The notes under the pieces: generated by a model
What the model was told of the DNA's origin: nothing
The model's input: the letters and a program-made list of their open reading frames with translations, nothing else
Databases searched by the model: none
Shown here: piece by piece, positions 31,201 through 39,556 of the stretch
How the letters are laid out: every line of letters starts with the position of its first letter
How positions within the stretch are numbered: the stretch's first letter is position 1
From: Saccharospirillum salsuginis
Lineage (GTDB): Bacteria; Pseudomonadota; Gammaproteobacteria; Pseudomonadales; Natronospirillaceae
NCBI RefSeq assembly: GCF_014651855.1
Contig: NZ_BMXR01000005.1
Span: 401,326 to 465,325, forward strand
DNA: 64,000 bases
Direction of reading: 5' to 3'
Translations under genes and position numbers: made by a program

Positions 31201-34200
31201 GCACAATACTACCACTCAGGGTATCGCTTTCCAGTGTGCCGGTGACCGGTTGACCGTTCGCCGTCAGCTGATACGAGGCGATGCCGTTGGCGTCGACCAG
31301 GCGGGCGCGCGCGGTGTAGTCCGGGTCGTTGGTGGCCTCGCTGGAACTGAGCCAGGTCAGCTCGGGAGCCTGGGTGTCGAGGTGCCATTCTCGGGTGAGT
31401 TCGGTGCGATGGCCGACCGCGTCAACGGCCGAGAGGGTGATGGTATTGGTGCCTTCGCGCAAGGTGAGCGCCCATGAACGGGCGTCGTCCGTCACCGGCT
31501 GGGGCTCGCCGCTCAGCGTCAGCGTCTGGCCGGACAGGCCGGAACCGTCGTCCGTTGCCGTCCACTCGGCGGTGACGGCCGGTTCGTTGGTCAGGTAGTC
31601 CTGCTCCGGTGTCAGCGTCAGTGACGGGGGTGTGGCATCCATCAGAACGGTGAAGGGCCATTCGGCCGTCAGGCCGACGTGGTCGGTGGCGAGCAGGGTG
31701 CCTTCCAATACGCCTTCCGTCAGCGGCAACGACAGGTTGTATTGGCCTCCGGCCACGGCTACGGGCGTTGACTCGGTGCGGTCACTGCGTTGCAGGACCA
31801 GACTGGCAATGCCCGAGCCCATGTCGGAGACCCGCCCGGACAGGGTGACGGCCTCGTCGCCGGTTACCCGATCGCTGCTCTGCTCCGGTTCGATCACTGG
31901 CGGTGTGGTGTCCAGACCGGCTTGAACGGTTGCTTCAGCCGAGTTTTGAGCGCGGTCGAGGGCGGTGACGGTCAGGGTGTTGTCGCCCTCGGTCATCGTC
32001 AGGTCCAGGCTGAAGGCACCCGTGCTGTCCGGAGTCAGTGGGTGTGTTTGTCCGGCCCATTGGTAGGTCAGGCTGTCCAGCCCGCTGTTGTCATCGCTGA
32101 TCCGGCCCGACAGGCGGATGACGCTGTCGTTCTGCCAATAGGGATCCGGCTCGGTCAGTTCGATCGTTGGCGCCTGCGAATCGAGATTGACCTGATAGGA
32201 CAGCCGCTGTTCGTTACCCACGGCGTCCGTCGATACCAGTTCCAGCGTATTCGCCCCTTCCGCGAGTGCGAGGTTGGCCGAAAATCCGGCGCCTTCGGCT
32301 GTGTCGGTCAGGGTCAGTGCCTGGGCGTCGCCGTTCAATTGCAGGCTGACGTCGCTCAGGCCGGACAAGGCGTCGCTCACATCGCCGGTCACGGTCAAGT
32401 CGGATTGGTTGACCAGCAGGGGAACCGATACGTTCGTGAATCGCGGTGGCGTGTAATCGGCTTTGATCAGGAGGCTGTCCTGCGAGACATTCCCGGCTTG
32501 GTCCGTTGCCGTGAGCTGAACGCTATTGTCGCCTTCGGCCAGTGTCAGTTCCGACTGGTAGGCCCCGTCCAGCTGTTCGGCCGGTTGTTGCTGTCCAGCC
32601 AGGTCGATCGATACGTCCCGGACGCCACTGTTGTCATCCTGAACGCCATAGCGCACCAGCACCGTGGCGGCGCCGGTCCATTCGGCGAGCGGTGCCAGGC
32701 GTTCGAGGGTCGGCGCCTGGGTGTCCAGGTTCCAGGTCAGGGTCTCGGTGGCCTGGTTACCGACGGTATCAGTGGCCTGCACGCTCACGTCGTTCAAGCC
32801 TTCGGTCAATGTCAGGTCCAGGCTGGTGTCGGCTCCCGACAGGGTCTGCACGTCTCCGTTCAGGCTGAAGGTCTGGTCCTGCAATCCGGCCGGTTCATCG
32901 GCCAGGGTCACTTGAGCGGCTATCTGGACCTGGTTGGTCAGGTAACCGTCCGGTGGGCTAACCTGTATCGTGGGCGCGGTAAAGTCCGCCGTGACGGTGA
33001 ACGGCCATTCCGTGGTCAGGCCTACGCCATCGGTAACCACCAGACGACCGGCTTGAACGCCTTCTGTCAGGTCAATCGTTGTCTGATACTGGCCATTGTT
33101 GACCGCCACGTCACGGGGTTCGGCCTCTCCAGGCCAATGCAACACCAGAGCGGTGACACCGGAACCGGCATCGTTGACGGTGCCGCTCAATGTCCATTCG
33201 GAGGATCCGGTCAACGGCTCACTGGATTGCTCGGGCGACAGGACAGGAGGCGTGGTGTCGAGTGCGATGACGACATCCATAGAAACCTCGTTGCCGGCCA
33301 GATCCGTGACGGTGAGCGCCACGGCTTGTTCACCTTCGACCAGCGTCAACGGCAATGAGAAAGTGCCGTCAGCCTCCCAGCTCACGTCACCGCTTTGGTC
33401 TCCGTGTTCATAGACCACCGCCGTTACGCCGCTGTTGTCATCGGTCACCTGCCCGGCCAGTGCATAACCGGGCTGCGCCTGCCAGTAGGGATCGGGTTCC
33501 ACGACATTCAACACGGGTGCTGTGGTGTCGAGATTCAGGGTGCGGGTCAGCGTGCGTTGGTTGCCGACCGCGTCCGTCGCTGTCAGGACCAGTTCGTTGG
33601 TGCCTTCGTTCAGGGTCAGATCCGCGCTAAAGGCAAAGACGCCCGCTTCGATGTTGGACGTCAGCGGAATGTCCTGGCCGTTCAAGGTCAGGTCGAGTGC
33701 AATGCTCGTCAGGTTGTCGCTGATCCGCCCGCTGACCGCTTGTTCCGCGCTATTGACCAGTTCCGGTACCAGCACCTCTTCGAAACGGGGCGCGGTCACA
33801 TCCGACAGCAGCGTCAGGGTGGTGGCGCTTGCATTGCCGGCCACATCGCGTGCGTTGACGACCAGTGTGTTGTCGCCTTCGGTCAGCGGAACGTCAAATT
33901 GATACTCGTTTCCGGAAACAACCGGCTCCAGGGTGTGCGAGGCGGTCGTCAATTCGACCGACTCGACACCGCTGTTGTCGTCGGTCACGCGGTAGACCAC
34001 GGTGGCGCTCGTGGCGGAGGTCTGGTCGCTGTCCGGTTGCAGGCGGGACAAGACAGGCGCCTGTGAATCCCGATTGATTTGGGCGTCTACCGTGGTCTGG
34101 TTGTCCCAGTTGTCCGTGGCCGTGACGATCAGGCTGTTCATACCGCTCGTCAGTGATACCGGGGCTACCCAAAACCCGTCGTCGTTCAGTTGCATCGGAG

Positions 34201-36469
34201 CGGATTCATCCGTTGTGGTGTTGGTCAATACGACGGACTTCAAACCGGAGTATTCATCGGCGGCATTGGCCAGCACATCGACCTGGGCCTGGCGCGTCAA
34301 TGCAGGAGCATGCTCGATACTCACGGTGGGCGGAATGCGATCCGGGTAGTCGCTGGCGTCGTTCGGGTCGGTACCGGAGGCGACTTCGTCCTCGTTGTCG
34401 AAGCCGTCGCCGTCCCGATCCGGATCGCTGTTATCACCGATGCCGTCGTTGTCCATGTCGGCCCATTCGGTCGGGTCGTCGGGGAAGCGATCGTCTTCGT
34501 TCAGGTAGCCGTCGCCGTCGCGATCGTCATCCAACGCATCGGGAATGCCGTCGCCGTCCAGGTCGGGCGGTGTGCTGGTCGGGTCATTGGGGTCGAACCC
34601 CAGTTCTTTTTCATAGTCGTTGCTGATGCCATCGCCGTCCCGGTCCGGGTCGCGTCCGTCGTACACACCGTCGTCGTCAATGTCGCAATAGGTGCCGAAA
34701 TCCAGTTGCCAGACGGCGTCGGGGTTATAGTTAACGGTGGCGTAAGGACGCAATGAAATGCGGGCTGAAGACAGAGCGCCGTCAATATGCCCCTGGGACC
34801 GAACGCGATCATCGCTGTAGACCAGCGCGGCCAGGCTGGCTTGATAGCTGATGTCGACCGTACCGGCGACATCCAGCAAGACCCGGGAGGCATCGCCTTC
34901 CCCGGTTTCATCCGTGTTGATCCGCCCATAAGGCAATACCGACAATTCCCCGTCCAGATGCAGCCGGACGGTGCCTTCGCCGTCGACACGCACCACCGCA
35001 CCCGGGTCGACGCTCAAGGAATCGAAGAAGTAATCACCCGGAGACAATCGAAGTTCGGACCGGCTCTGCAACCAGACATCGCCCGCCCGGAACCCGTCGG
35101 CTCCACCCTTGATGACAAGCGACGCTCGGGGCTGAATGCGGATGAAGCGGTAACGTTGAGAATCGTCCGCATGCAAGGCACGTTCGGAGCGCGGACGAAC
35201 GCGCAACCGCTCATTGCCGTCCAAAGCGGGCACGTCAAAGTCCGGCAGGGATTGTGACGACTGCCCCAGGGCGTAACAGGATCCGGTTTCGCAATGACTT
35301 TCGTGCGTGAACGGGGGTTGGTCGATACGCCCTGTCAGCAACCCGAACGAGGACGGGCTCAGCAACTGGGCGTTGTACCCGAACTGAATCACGCCATCGG
35401 GCGCATGGGTCTGTAACCCGTTGGTGAAGGTGTTGGTACAGGCGTTGGCATCGAGCGGGTCCCACGCATCCGGCAGGTCGGGGGTCTCCGGGTCCTCCGG
35501 CGGTTGGGGAATGCTGGTTGCGTCGAATGGATCGGATCCGGCGCGATCTTCTACGAAGTTGTAGTAACCGTCACCGTCCGCATCCGGATCGACACCGTCC
35601 GGTCGATGGTCACCATCGAGATCGCGCATCGGGCCAAAATCATTGCACAGCCCATGCAACAGATCTTCACTGGACAACGGAATGCCGGAAATACGGCTGC
35701 CGAAGTCCAACTGGACGTCGCCGCCCGACAACCGGCCGAGCATCTCGGAATACGTCCCCAATCGCACGTCGCGGTGACTGTACCCGGTGGCCTGGACGCG
35801 GTTGCGCCCCCAAAACCGCGCTCCCTGATGGCCGATGAACACGACATTGTCGGGCTGATCCGCGATGAAGTCGGCGCCATAGCCAAATTCCAGGGGCTGG
35901 TTCACGAACAGCCGAACGCGGCCTTCGCCGACCACTTCGACGCGACCGTAAGGCTGAACCGTCAGTTCATTGATCCAGTAGTCACCCGGCGCCAGGCGGA
36001 CTTCGCCAAAGGCGCCGATACGCAGTCGATCGATAATGCGCAGCGGCACAGACCGGTCGAATTCCAGATGAGCGCCATAAGGAACGTCCACGGTGGCGAA
36101 CTCGATACCTTCGCGAACGACGGTCGGGTTGGGCTGCAATACCTGAAGGGAGAGGTCTCTGTCGCTCTCACTGAAAACGAACGCGGGCAGTGTGAGTGGT
36201 GTGGATGCCTGACCGGTGGAGGAACAGGCCTGACCTTCACAGGCGCCCCACCAGCGAGATTGACGAATTGATTTGGACGGCAGCGGATCGGGCTCGGCCA
36301 GCTCCGCCCCATAGGCCAACCAGAGCCGCTGGCCGTGACTTTGCACAGCCTCGTCCCATAGGCCATGGCATTGCCCGGCCACCGCCGGCAATGAACCCAA
36401 CATTAACCAAACGGCGAAAACACCGATCAGCCTTGACTGTACACCCTTTCCCTGACTAAGTCTGATCAT
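28220..36469 (-). CDS. Giant exported thrombospondin-3 / Ig-repeat protein, partner of the toxin
   Basis: The product is 2749 residues. An upstream start at 36523 is possible, but the ATG at 36469 has GCGAGG five bases before it and leads straight into a signal peptide (MIRLSQGKGVQSRLIGVFAV, then PAVAGQ). Residues 25-260 and 335-590 are two related beta-rich modules (APGDYWINELTV / SPGDYFFDSLSV) resembling the MshQ-like surface fold. Calcium-binding type-3 repeats follow near 281-316 and 597-706 (DRDGDGISNDYEKELGFDPN, DLDGDGIPDALDDDRDGDGY). About 17 Ig-like repeats lie at about 710-2340 (LDTQAPTL, ATDAVGNQ). An SbsA-like unit lies near 2355, before an unrecognised beta-rich C-terminus. It overlaps the toxin gene by four bases. 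A role as surface scaffold or carrier for the toxin is inferred. Confidence 0.85.
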   Translation of the reverse strand: MIRLSQGKGVQSRLIGVFAVWLMLGSLPAVAGQCHGLWDEAVQSHGQRLWLAYGAELAEPDPLPSKSIRQSRWWGACEGQACSSTGQASTPLTLPAFVFSESDRDLSLQVLQPNPTVVREGIEFATVDVPYGAHLEFDRSVPLRIIDRLRIGAFGEVRLAPGDYWINELTVQPYGRVEVVGEGRVRLFVNQPLEFGYGADFIADQPDNVVFIGHQGARFWGRNRVQATGYSHRDVRLGTYSEMLGRLSGGDVQLDFGSRISGIPLSSEDLLHGLCNDFGPMRDLDGDHRPDGVDPDADGDGYYNFVEDRAGSDPFDATSIPQPPEDPETPDLPDAWDPLDANACTNTFTNGLQTHAPDGVIQFGYNAQLLSPSSFGLLTGRIDQPPFTHESHCETGSCYALGQSSQSLPDFDVPALDGNERLRVRPRSERALHADDSQRYRFIRIQPRASLVIKGGADGFRAGDVWLQSRSELRLSPGDYFFDSLSVDPGAVVRVDGEGTVRLHLDGELSVLPYGRINTDETGEGDASRVLLDVAGTVDISYQASLAALVYSDDRVRSQGHIDGALSSARISLRPYATVNYNPDAVWQLDFGTYCDIDDDGVYDGRDPDRDGDGISNDYEKELGFDPNDPTSTPPDLDGDGIPDALDDDRDGDGYLNEDDRFPDDPTEWADMDNDGIGDNSDPDRDGDGFDNEDEVASGTDPNDASDYPDRIPPTVSIEHAPALTRQAQVDVLANAADEYSGLKSVVLTNTTTDESAPMQLNDDGFWVAPVSLTSGMNSLIVTATDNWDNQTTVDAQINRDSQAPVLSRLQPDSDQTSATSATVVYRVTDDNSGVESVELTTASHTLEPVVSGNEYQFDVPLTEGDNTLVVNARDVAGNASATTLTLLSDVTAPRFEEVLVPELVNSAEQAVSGRISDNLTSIALDLTLNGQDIPLTSNIEAGVFAFSADLTLNEGTNELVLTATDAVGNQRTLTRTLNLDTTAPVLNVVEPDPYWQAQPGYALAGQVTDDNSGVTAVVYEHGDQSGDVSWEADGTFSLPLTLVEGEQAVALTVTDLAGNEVSMDVVIALDTTPPVLSPEQSSEPLTGSSEWTLSGTVNDAGSGVTALVLHWPGEAEPRDVAVNNGQYQTTIDLTEGVQAGRLVVTDGVGLTTEWPFTVTADFTAPTIQVSPPDGYLTNQVQIAAQVTLADEPAGLQDQTFSLNGDVQTLSGADTSLDLTLTEGLNDVSVQATDTVGNQATETLTWNLDTQAPTLERLAPLAEWTGAATVLVRYGVQDDNSGVRDVSIDLAGQQQPAEQLDGAYQSELTLAEGDNSVQLTATDQAGNVSQDSLLIKADYTPPRFTNVSVPLLVNQSDLTVTGDVSDALSGLSDVSLQLNGDAQALTLTDTAEGAGFSANLALAEGANTLELVSTDAVGNEQRLSYQVNLDSQAPTIELTEPDPYWQNDSVIRLSGRISDDNSGLDSLTYQWAGQTHPLTPDSTGAFSLDLTMTEGDNTLTVTALDRAQNSAEATVQAGLDTTPPVIEPEQSSDRVTGDEAVTLSGRVSDMGSGIASLVLQRSDRTESTPVAVAGGQYNLSLPLTEGVLEGTLLATDHVGLTAEWPFTVLMDATPPSLTLTPEQDYLTNEPAVTAEWTATDDGSGLSGQTLTLSGEPQPVTDDARSWALTLREGTNTITLSAVDAVGHRTELTREWHLDTQAPELTWLSSSEATNDPDYTARARLVDANGIASYQLTANGQPVTGTLESDTLSGSIVLQEGQNRLVLTASDTAGNPARIEQTVFLDTQPPVLALDDVTDITAANDIAIAGQVTDASTVQVTVGDQSATVGEDGRFSVTVPIQAGGNDIVVQAIDALNNLTQQSLSVTGDRTGPSVEWTAPALTDQDILTITGSVSDDYADVARLQLINDSLDGAGFDVTVNEGAFSVDVALAPEVNQLTWIAEDSVGNTSTTPFTVELQTTRLEWSWLSHQPGQRVTEDSIVVEGLLDTDVAESDLSVTINGMEARVSAWATEQFSVRSQSIELAEGENVITVHVQAPDETLQSSLTLNRTSTEEPPTEGTLTLTVNSPADGTQVTGEWLTVSGEIESDTRPWLTINGETVALQASAPYYRFAESLSVPTGSTTWDLTIEAHNEQGLNQRITRTVQIDRGAPVVTLERPLAEYPDVNEILEEPYPFAGTVTDANLSNLTLNGQVLPLTPLSENQYRFEAPLSLPIGSETTLSLSAVDLAGNRTRHDWVVKATRSLDLGWLLPAADSRFVTQGEPFPVQLVLRSSDATASYAYRARWVDRNSDATSAWSDLTVDQTTVSGELMLNGLVGDYRIDVQALDAGNQVVLQAQPRLFRIDEPASVEVAVVRTVPESGADNVETKEAIGVFFNQPIDPDQLTIDVFETAQGKTWRNLDEPGTEFFNAQGHQLVDVSRNHEAVPGSIRVLPERKGFLFQPAREPAYDATLSVEVAYQGQTLTRYQYQTEPLPTLVSLRLEDQYQRPLDGLRVRLGDRETISQDGRATFGFADGEPPLPTGDYTLWINPDRTNPRYGETRITVPVDGGRHNELGTALVSFLNPETGSTYLSSGEAHVLLDGAVSLGLSNATISFRDGRNAGPAHIQFNTFGGFNYPTHPLVAPNWLYSVQPLGITLDGDAAISFELPKLQNGYDYLPEDGSLGLLMGVNPRTERIEPLGVVKRDGHRAAVLPPHRLTVLDQFGAVFLPEQAQPLLARYLAGEISLDVLLVRIAELAPAPAGQNSENDS

Positions 36470-36482
36470 GACCTCGCCTGTT

Positions 36483-37349
36483 TTAGTCGTATCGTCGTTC
36501 GATAGTGCTGTCCGACAGGACATCCTCGGACACTTCCGAGATGGCCTGCTTCAGTTGATTGGCCGCCAGCCGCCGACGAATATCGGCGCTGACTTCACCC
36601 AAGGGTTTCGGGGGGATCCGGTCCACACCCAACACGCGGATTCGATAGGCGGTATCGCCTTCCACAATCACCCCGGTGACCTGGTCCGTGCCAAGCGGCT
36701 TGATGGCGGCACGCAGCCTGGCGGACAGTTGATCGTTGGCGGCAACGCGCATATGTCGAACGCTTCCGTCCGCCTGTTTCTGGCTCCAGGTCGCCCAGTC
36801 ATCGCGCTCATCCACACGGCCAAGCAGTCGGGCCGCTTCGGCCGCTTGCTGGCCCTGCTCTTCGAAATTAATGCGCAGAACTTCCAAGCGTTTAACGCTG
36901 GCGGCGCCAAAGTCTTCCAGGTGGTTTTCGTAATAAGCCTTTACGGCTTGGGCGCTGACCGGTTCAGGCGTGGTGACCTGATCGAGATAGGCGGCAATGA
37001 GCTTTTCTTCCCGATACGCCTGAGTGGCCAGTTCAATCGAGCGAAGCGTATCCGCATCCAGGGATTGTTCGGCGTGCTGGGATAAGGCGCGGGAGGTGAT
37101 GAGACTTTCACGGATATTGCGGAGGGCGCGCGCATCGACAATCTGGTCGCCGAAAAATCGATCCACCGCGGCTTCGAACTCGTCGTCGGTCAGAACGGAG
37201 TCGTTGACCGTTGCCCAACCTTCGACGACCTTCTCGGCTGATTCGTCGACTGTCGGTTCGGTTGCGGTGGCGGGTTCTTTATCGCTGCAAGCCGTCAGCA
37301 GGACGCCGGCGGCTATCCAGATTCCGGCCCATCGAGACCATCGATACAT
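36483..37349 (-). CDS. Periplasmic lipoprotein of the SurA/parvulin class, rotamase domain degenerate
   Basis: This 288-residue protein has a lipoprotein signal (GVLLTACSDKEP, Cys at about residue 21). The body is helical, in the manner of SurA/PpiC N- and C-domains (VNDSVLTDDEFEAAVDRFFG). The region expected to hold the rotamase (about residues 140-240) keeps only weak parvulin features and lacks the usual HILV and G-DLGW motifs. It may be a chaperone without isomerase activity. It lies 11 bases after the related gene 37361-38167 and 13 bases before the giant Ig/TSP3 gene. The arrangement suggests it assists folding or surface delivery of the giant products. That role is inferred. Confidence 0.75.
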   Translation of the reverse strand: MYRWSRWAGIWIAAGVLLTACSDKEPATATEPTVDESAEKVVEGWATVNDSVLTDDEFEAAVDRFFGDQIVDARALRNIRESLITSRALSQHAEQSLDADTLRSIELATQAYREEKLIAAYLDQVTTPEPVSAQAVKAYYENHLEDFGAASVKRLEVLRINFEEQGQQAAEAARLLGRVDERDDWATWSQKQADGSVRHMRVAANDQLSARLRAAIKPLGTDQVTGVIVEGDTAYRIRVLGVDRIPPKPLGEVSADIRRRLAANQLKQAISEVSEDVLSDSTIERRYD

Positions 37350-37360
37350 CAGTGGATCCC

Positions 37361-38167
37361 TTACTCATTAATGGAGACATCGAGGGTCGACTTGAGTCGC
37401 TCGACTTCAGCGGCCCTGGCGCGGTTGCGTAAGCGATATCGAATATCACCCTTCACCTGATCGAACGGCAGGGTCTGGGTTCTGACCGGCTCCACCAACT
37501 TGATCAAATGGTATCCATATTGGGTTTTTACGATGTCTGAAACAGACTTGGCTTCCAGCGAAAACGCCGCCTTGGCAAAGGCGGGATCGATCGCGTTTTC
37601 GGTGATCCACCCCAAATCGCCGCCTTGCGGGCCCGACTGAAGATCCTCGGAGAGGGATTCCGCCACGGTTTCAAACGACTCGCCTTTCATCAGCTGTGCC
37701 TGCGCATTGCGCGCCTTTTGCTGGGCAGCCTGCTGCTCGGCTTCAGTCATGGCGTTGTGCGTGCGGAAGACGATATGGGCGACGTGGGCCTGTTTGACCT
37801 GAAACTCGGAAGGATTACTGTTGTAGTAGTTGTTCAGGGCGGTTTCATCGACCGTTTCGTCCAGATAATTGGACAGATACCGATTGATGATCATCTGCGT
37901 ACGGAATTCTTCGAATTCGGCCTGCAACGCACTGTCATCGATCAGGTCGCCTTCCAACACCGCTTGGGCGAGCGTTTTCCGCTCCAGATACTGGTCGCGG
38001 GTCTGCTGGACACGCTCGGTATCGGATGGGTCGATGCGTTTGAACTCAAGGTGGGCTTCAAACTGCTGTCGAGTAATCTCTTCTTGGCCGATGGTCGCCA
38101 ATTTGTCTTCGCTGGAACACGCGACCAAAAACAGTACCGACAGGTACTTCACTGCTTTCAGGTCCAT
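37361..38167 (-). CDS. Parvulin-type peptidyl-prolyl isomerase lipoprotein (PpiC/SurA-like)
   Basis: This 268-residue protein has a lipobox (LFLVACSSED) and a SurA-like N-terminal helical part. The central parvulin rotamase domain is well conserved at about residues 130-225, with AHVAHIVFRT, FETVAESLSED, GGDLGWITENAIDPAF and TQYGYHLIKLVE. It should catalyse proline cis/trans isomerisation and chaperone unfolded exported proteins in the periplasm. AAAGGAGAT lies before the ATG. It is the first gene of the apparent operon that continues through a second parvulin-like lipoprotein, two giant exported proteins and two immunity candidates. The genome will also carry a housekeeping SurA elsewhere, so this one is likely dedicated to the giants. 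Confidence 0.85.
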   Translation of the reverse strand: MDLKAVKYLSVLFLVACSSEDKLATIGQEEITRQQFEAHLEFKRIDPSDTERVQQTRDQYLERKTLAQAVLEGDLIDDSALQAEFEEFRTQMIINRYLSNYLDETVDETALNNYYNSNPSEFQVKQAHVAHIVFRTHNAMTEAEQQAAQQKARNAQAQLMKGESFETVAESLSEDLQSGPQGGDLGWITENAIDPAFAKAAFSLEAKSVSDIVKTQYGYHLIKLVEPVRTQTLPFDQVKGDIRYRLRNRARAAEVERLKSTLDVSINE

Positions 38168-38648
38168 TTACCCTACATCTCCTTTGACCGAAGCGTCATG
38201 CTTCCGTCCATTTTTCACACAACAAGGCTGCGCATGTTCTCACATTTAAAATGCACTGTCAGCCTTCTGTAAAAACTCTTCGATGAATTAATCGAAAATC
38301 AAGCGTCCAGATATTAAAGGAGGACATCGAGGACTGAGGTTTGGCTGGTTAGCCCACGGCACTACAGGGCTTAAGGGGGTTATAACCTAGCCGAACGAGC
38401 CAGGGAATTGCAGGGTTTATAGATCAATACACAATTCCAGCGCTATCAGATAAGCAAATATTATTACCCGGGAATTATTTTGCTCAACGTGACACTGCCT
38501 GAGTGAGGCAAGATCACTGCTCTCAATTGCTATAAAGTCACAAGAAGCAAGCGGGACAAAAAGATTCGATAAATACCCGAAGCCCTGCTCAGTTCGACCG
38601 ATGATACTCTGGAACCTCCGGTGTATTAAGACTTCGGGTATTTGCATG
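38168..38648. other. Intergenic region upstream of the toxin operon
   Basis: This 481-base stretch should contain the promoter of the operon that starts at 38167. I see no convincing gene. A 76-codon minus frame (38417-38647) lacks a ribosome-binding site and any family resemblance. A CTGTAAAAACT string near 38265 lies about 100 bases before the first start. A related TGTAAA string occurs at similar distances before the giant gene at 16164 and the PEP-CTERM gene. A compact GC-rich block at 38340-38405 may be structured, but I cannot assign it. Confidence 0.4.
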
Positions 38649-39269
38649 TTATAAAGGCGACATTCGCTTCCTGCGTGCCACGACCAGCCCGGCCAACCCT
38701 AGAACCAGAATGCCCAAGGTACTTGGCTCGCTGACCATAGCCAGACTTGGAACACTCTGGTAAATCAGGTTATCGACCCACAAATCGTCGCTGTCCGACT
38801 CGGTATCGATGATGGCGTAAGAAACGTCGTTCAGGCCATAGTCGACTCCGATGAAATCGCAGGGATAGTTGAACAGCTCGTCCGGACAGCCATCCATGTC
38901 ATAGGTACTCATGGTATAGCTTTCAAGCAAGGCACCGGAGCTATTGTAGAGCGACAACGAGGTATTGGTGTGAGTGGACGTGAAGTTCATACCCAGCGCG
39001 GAAACAGGCGCCAGGAAATCCACGCGAATCGCCAGACTGTCCGACCCGTCTCTGTAGATCGGGGCGGAAAAATCCGGATAGGTCCAATAGGATGAGACTT
39101 CCCCATTGGAAAACCAGGCATTTCCATCTCCAGCCGTGGTTGAGCCGACAACGTCCCCATCAAAACCATAGTGAATGGCGGTTCCACTAAAATCAGTCAC
39201 ATCGACGGGAATGGCGGCGGCACTGCCCAAGACAAACGACACGAGTACAAACAAATACCTTTTCATCAT
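38649..39269 (-). CDS. PEP-CTERM-sorted exported protein
   Basis: The mature start is one of two adjacent ATGs (39269 or 39266), both behind AAGGAGAA. This gives about 206 residues. An N-terminal signal peptide (MKRYLFVLVSFVLGSAAA) leads into a beta-rich domain (FSGTAIHYGFDGDVVG, LYNSSGALLESYTM) that resembles other short PEP-CTERM proteins. The C-terminus has the full sorting signal: VSEPSTLGILVLGLAGLVVA followed by RRKRMSPL. Such proteins are cleaved and anchored or released by an EpsH-type exosortase, usually in species making exopolysaccharide. No exosortase gene lies in this window. The gene is monocistronic as far as seen. Confidence 0.85.
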   Translation of the reverse strand: MMKRYLFVLVSFVLGSAAAIPVDVTDFSGTAIHYGFDGDVVGSTTAGDGNAWFSNGEVSSYWTYPDFSAPIYRDGSDSLAIRVDFLAPVSALGMNFTSTHTNTSLSLYNSSGALLESYTMSTYDMDGCPDELFNYPCDFIGVDYGLNDVSYAIIDTESDSDDLWVDNLIYQSVPSLAMVSEPSTLGILVLGLAGLVVARRKRMSPL

Positions 39270-39556
39270 ATTCTCCTTCCTTAGTCGGCATTCAGATTGT
39301 GCAATCATAATGCCTCAAATGTAAGGCACTGTTTTGTGAAGTTTATTGCGAAAATGTAACTAAAATGCACTCCTCTATGTAAAGTTTCCCGACTCATTCC
39401 AGCCGAAATTTCTGTCTGTAATACTCGACTTTTAATGAAATACCACCAAGGTGGCTAAAGGCTGATTGGCTGCGAAAATAGTCATTCATTTTTCGCAGCC
39501 TGGCAAGAATTAAATAGCCACCACATGCAGGTAGCAATCAGTCGATTTGTACAACC

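Noticed and set aside
8272..33358. Long plus-strand reading frames, for example at 8272-10365, 29669-31477 and 31790-33358
   Set aside because: They lie opposite the GC-rich repeat genes on the minus strand, whose frames give clear Ig-like domains. The plus-strand products are His/Gly/Arg-rich and match no family.
38417..38647. 76-codon minus-strand frame upstream of the parvulin gene
   Set aside because: It has no ribosome-binding site, no motif and an odd composition. The region is better explained as the promoter area of the operon.
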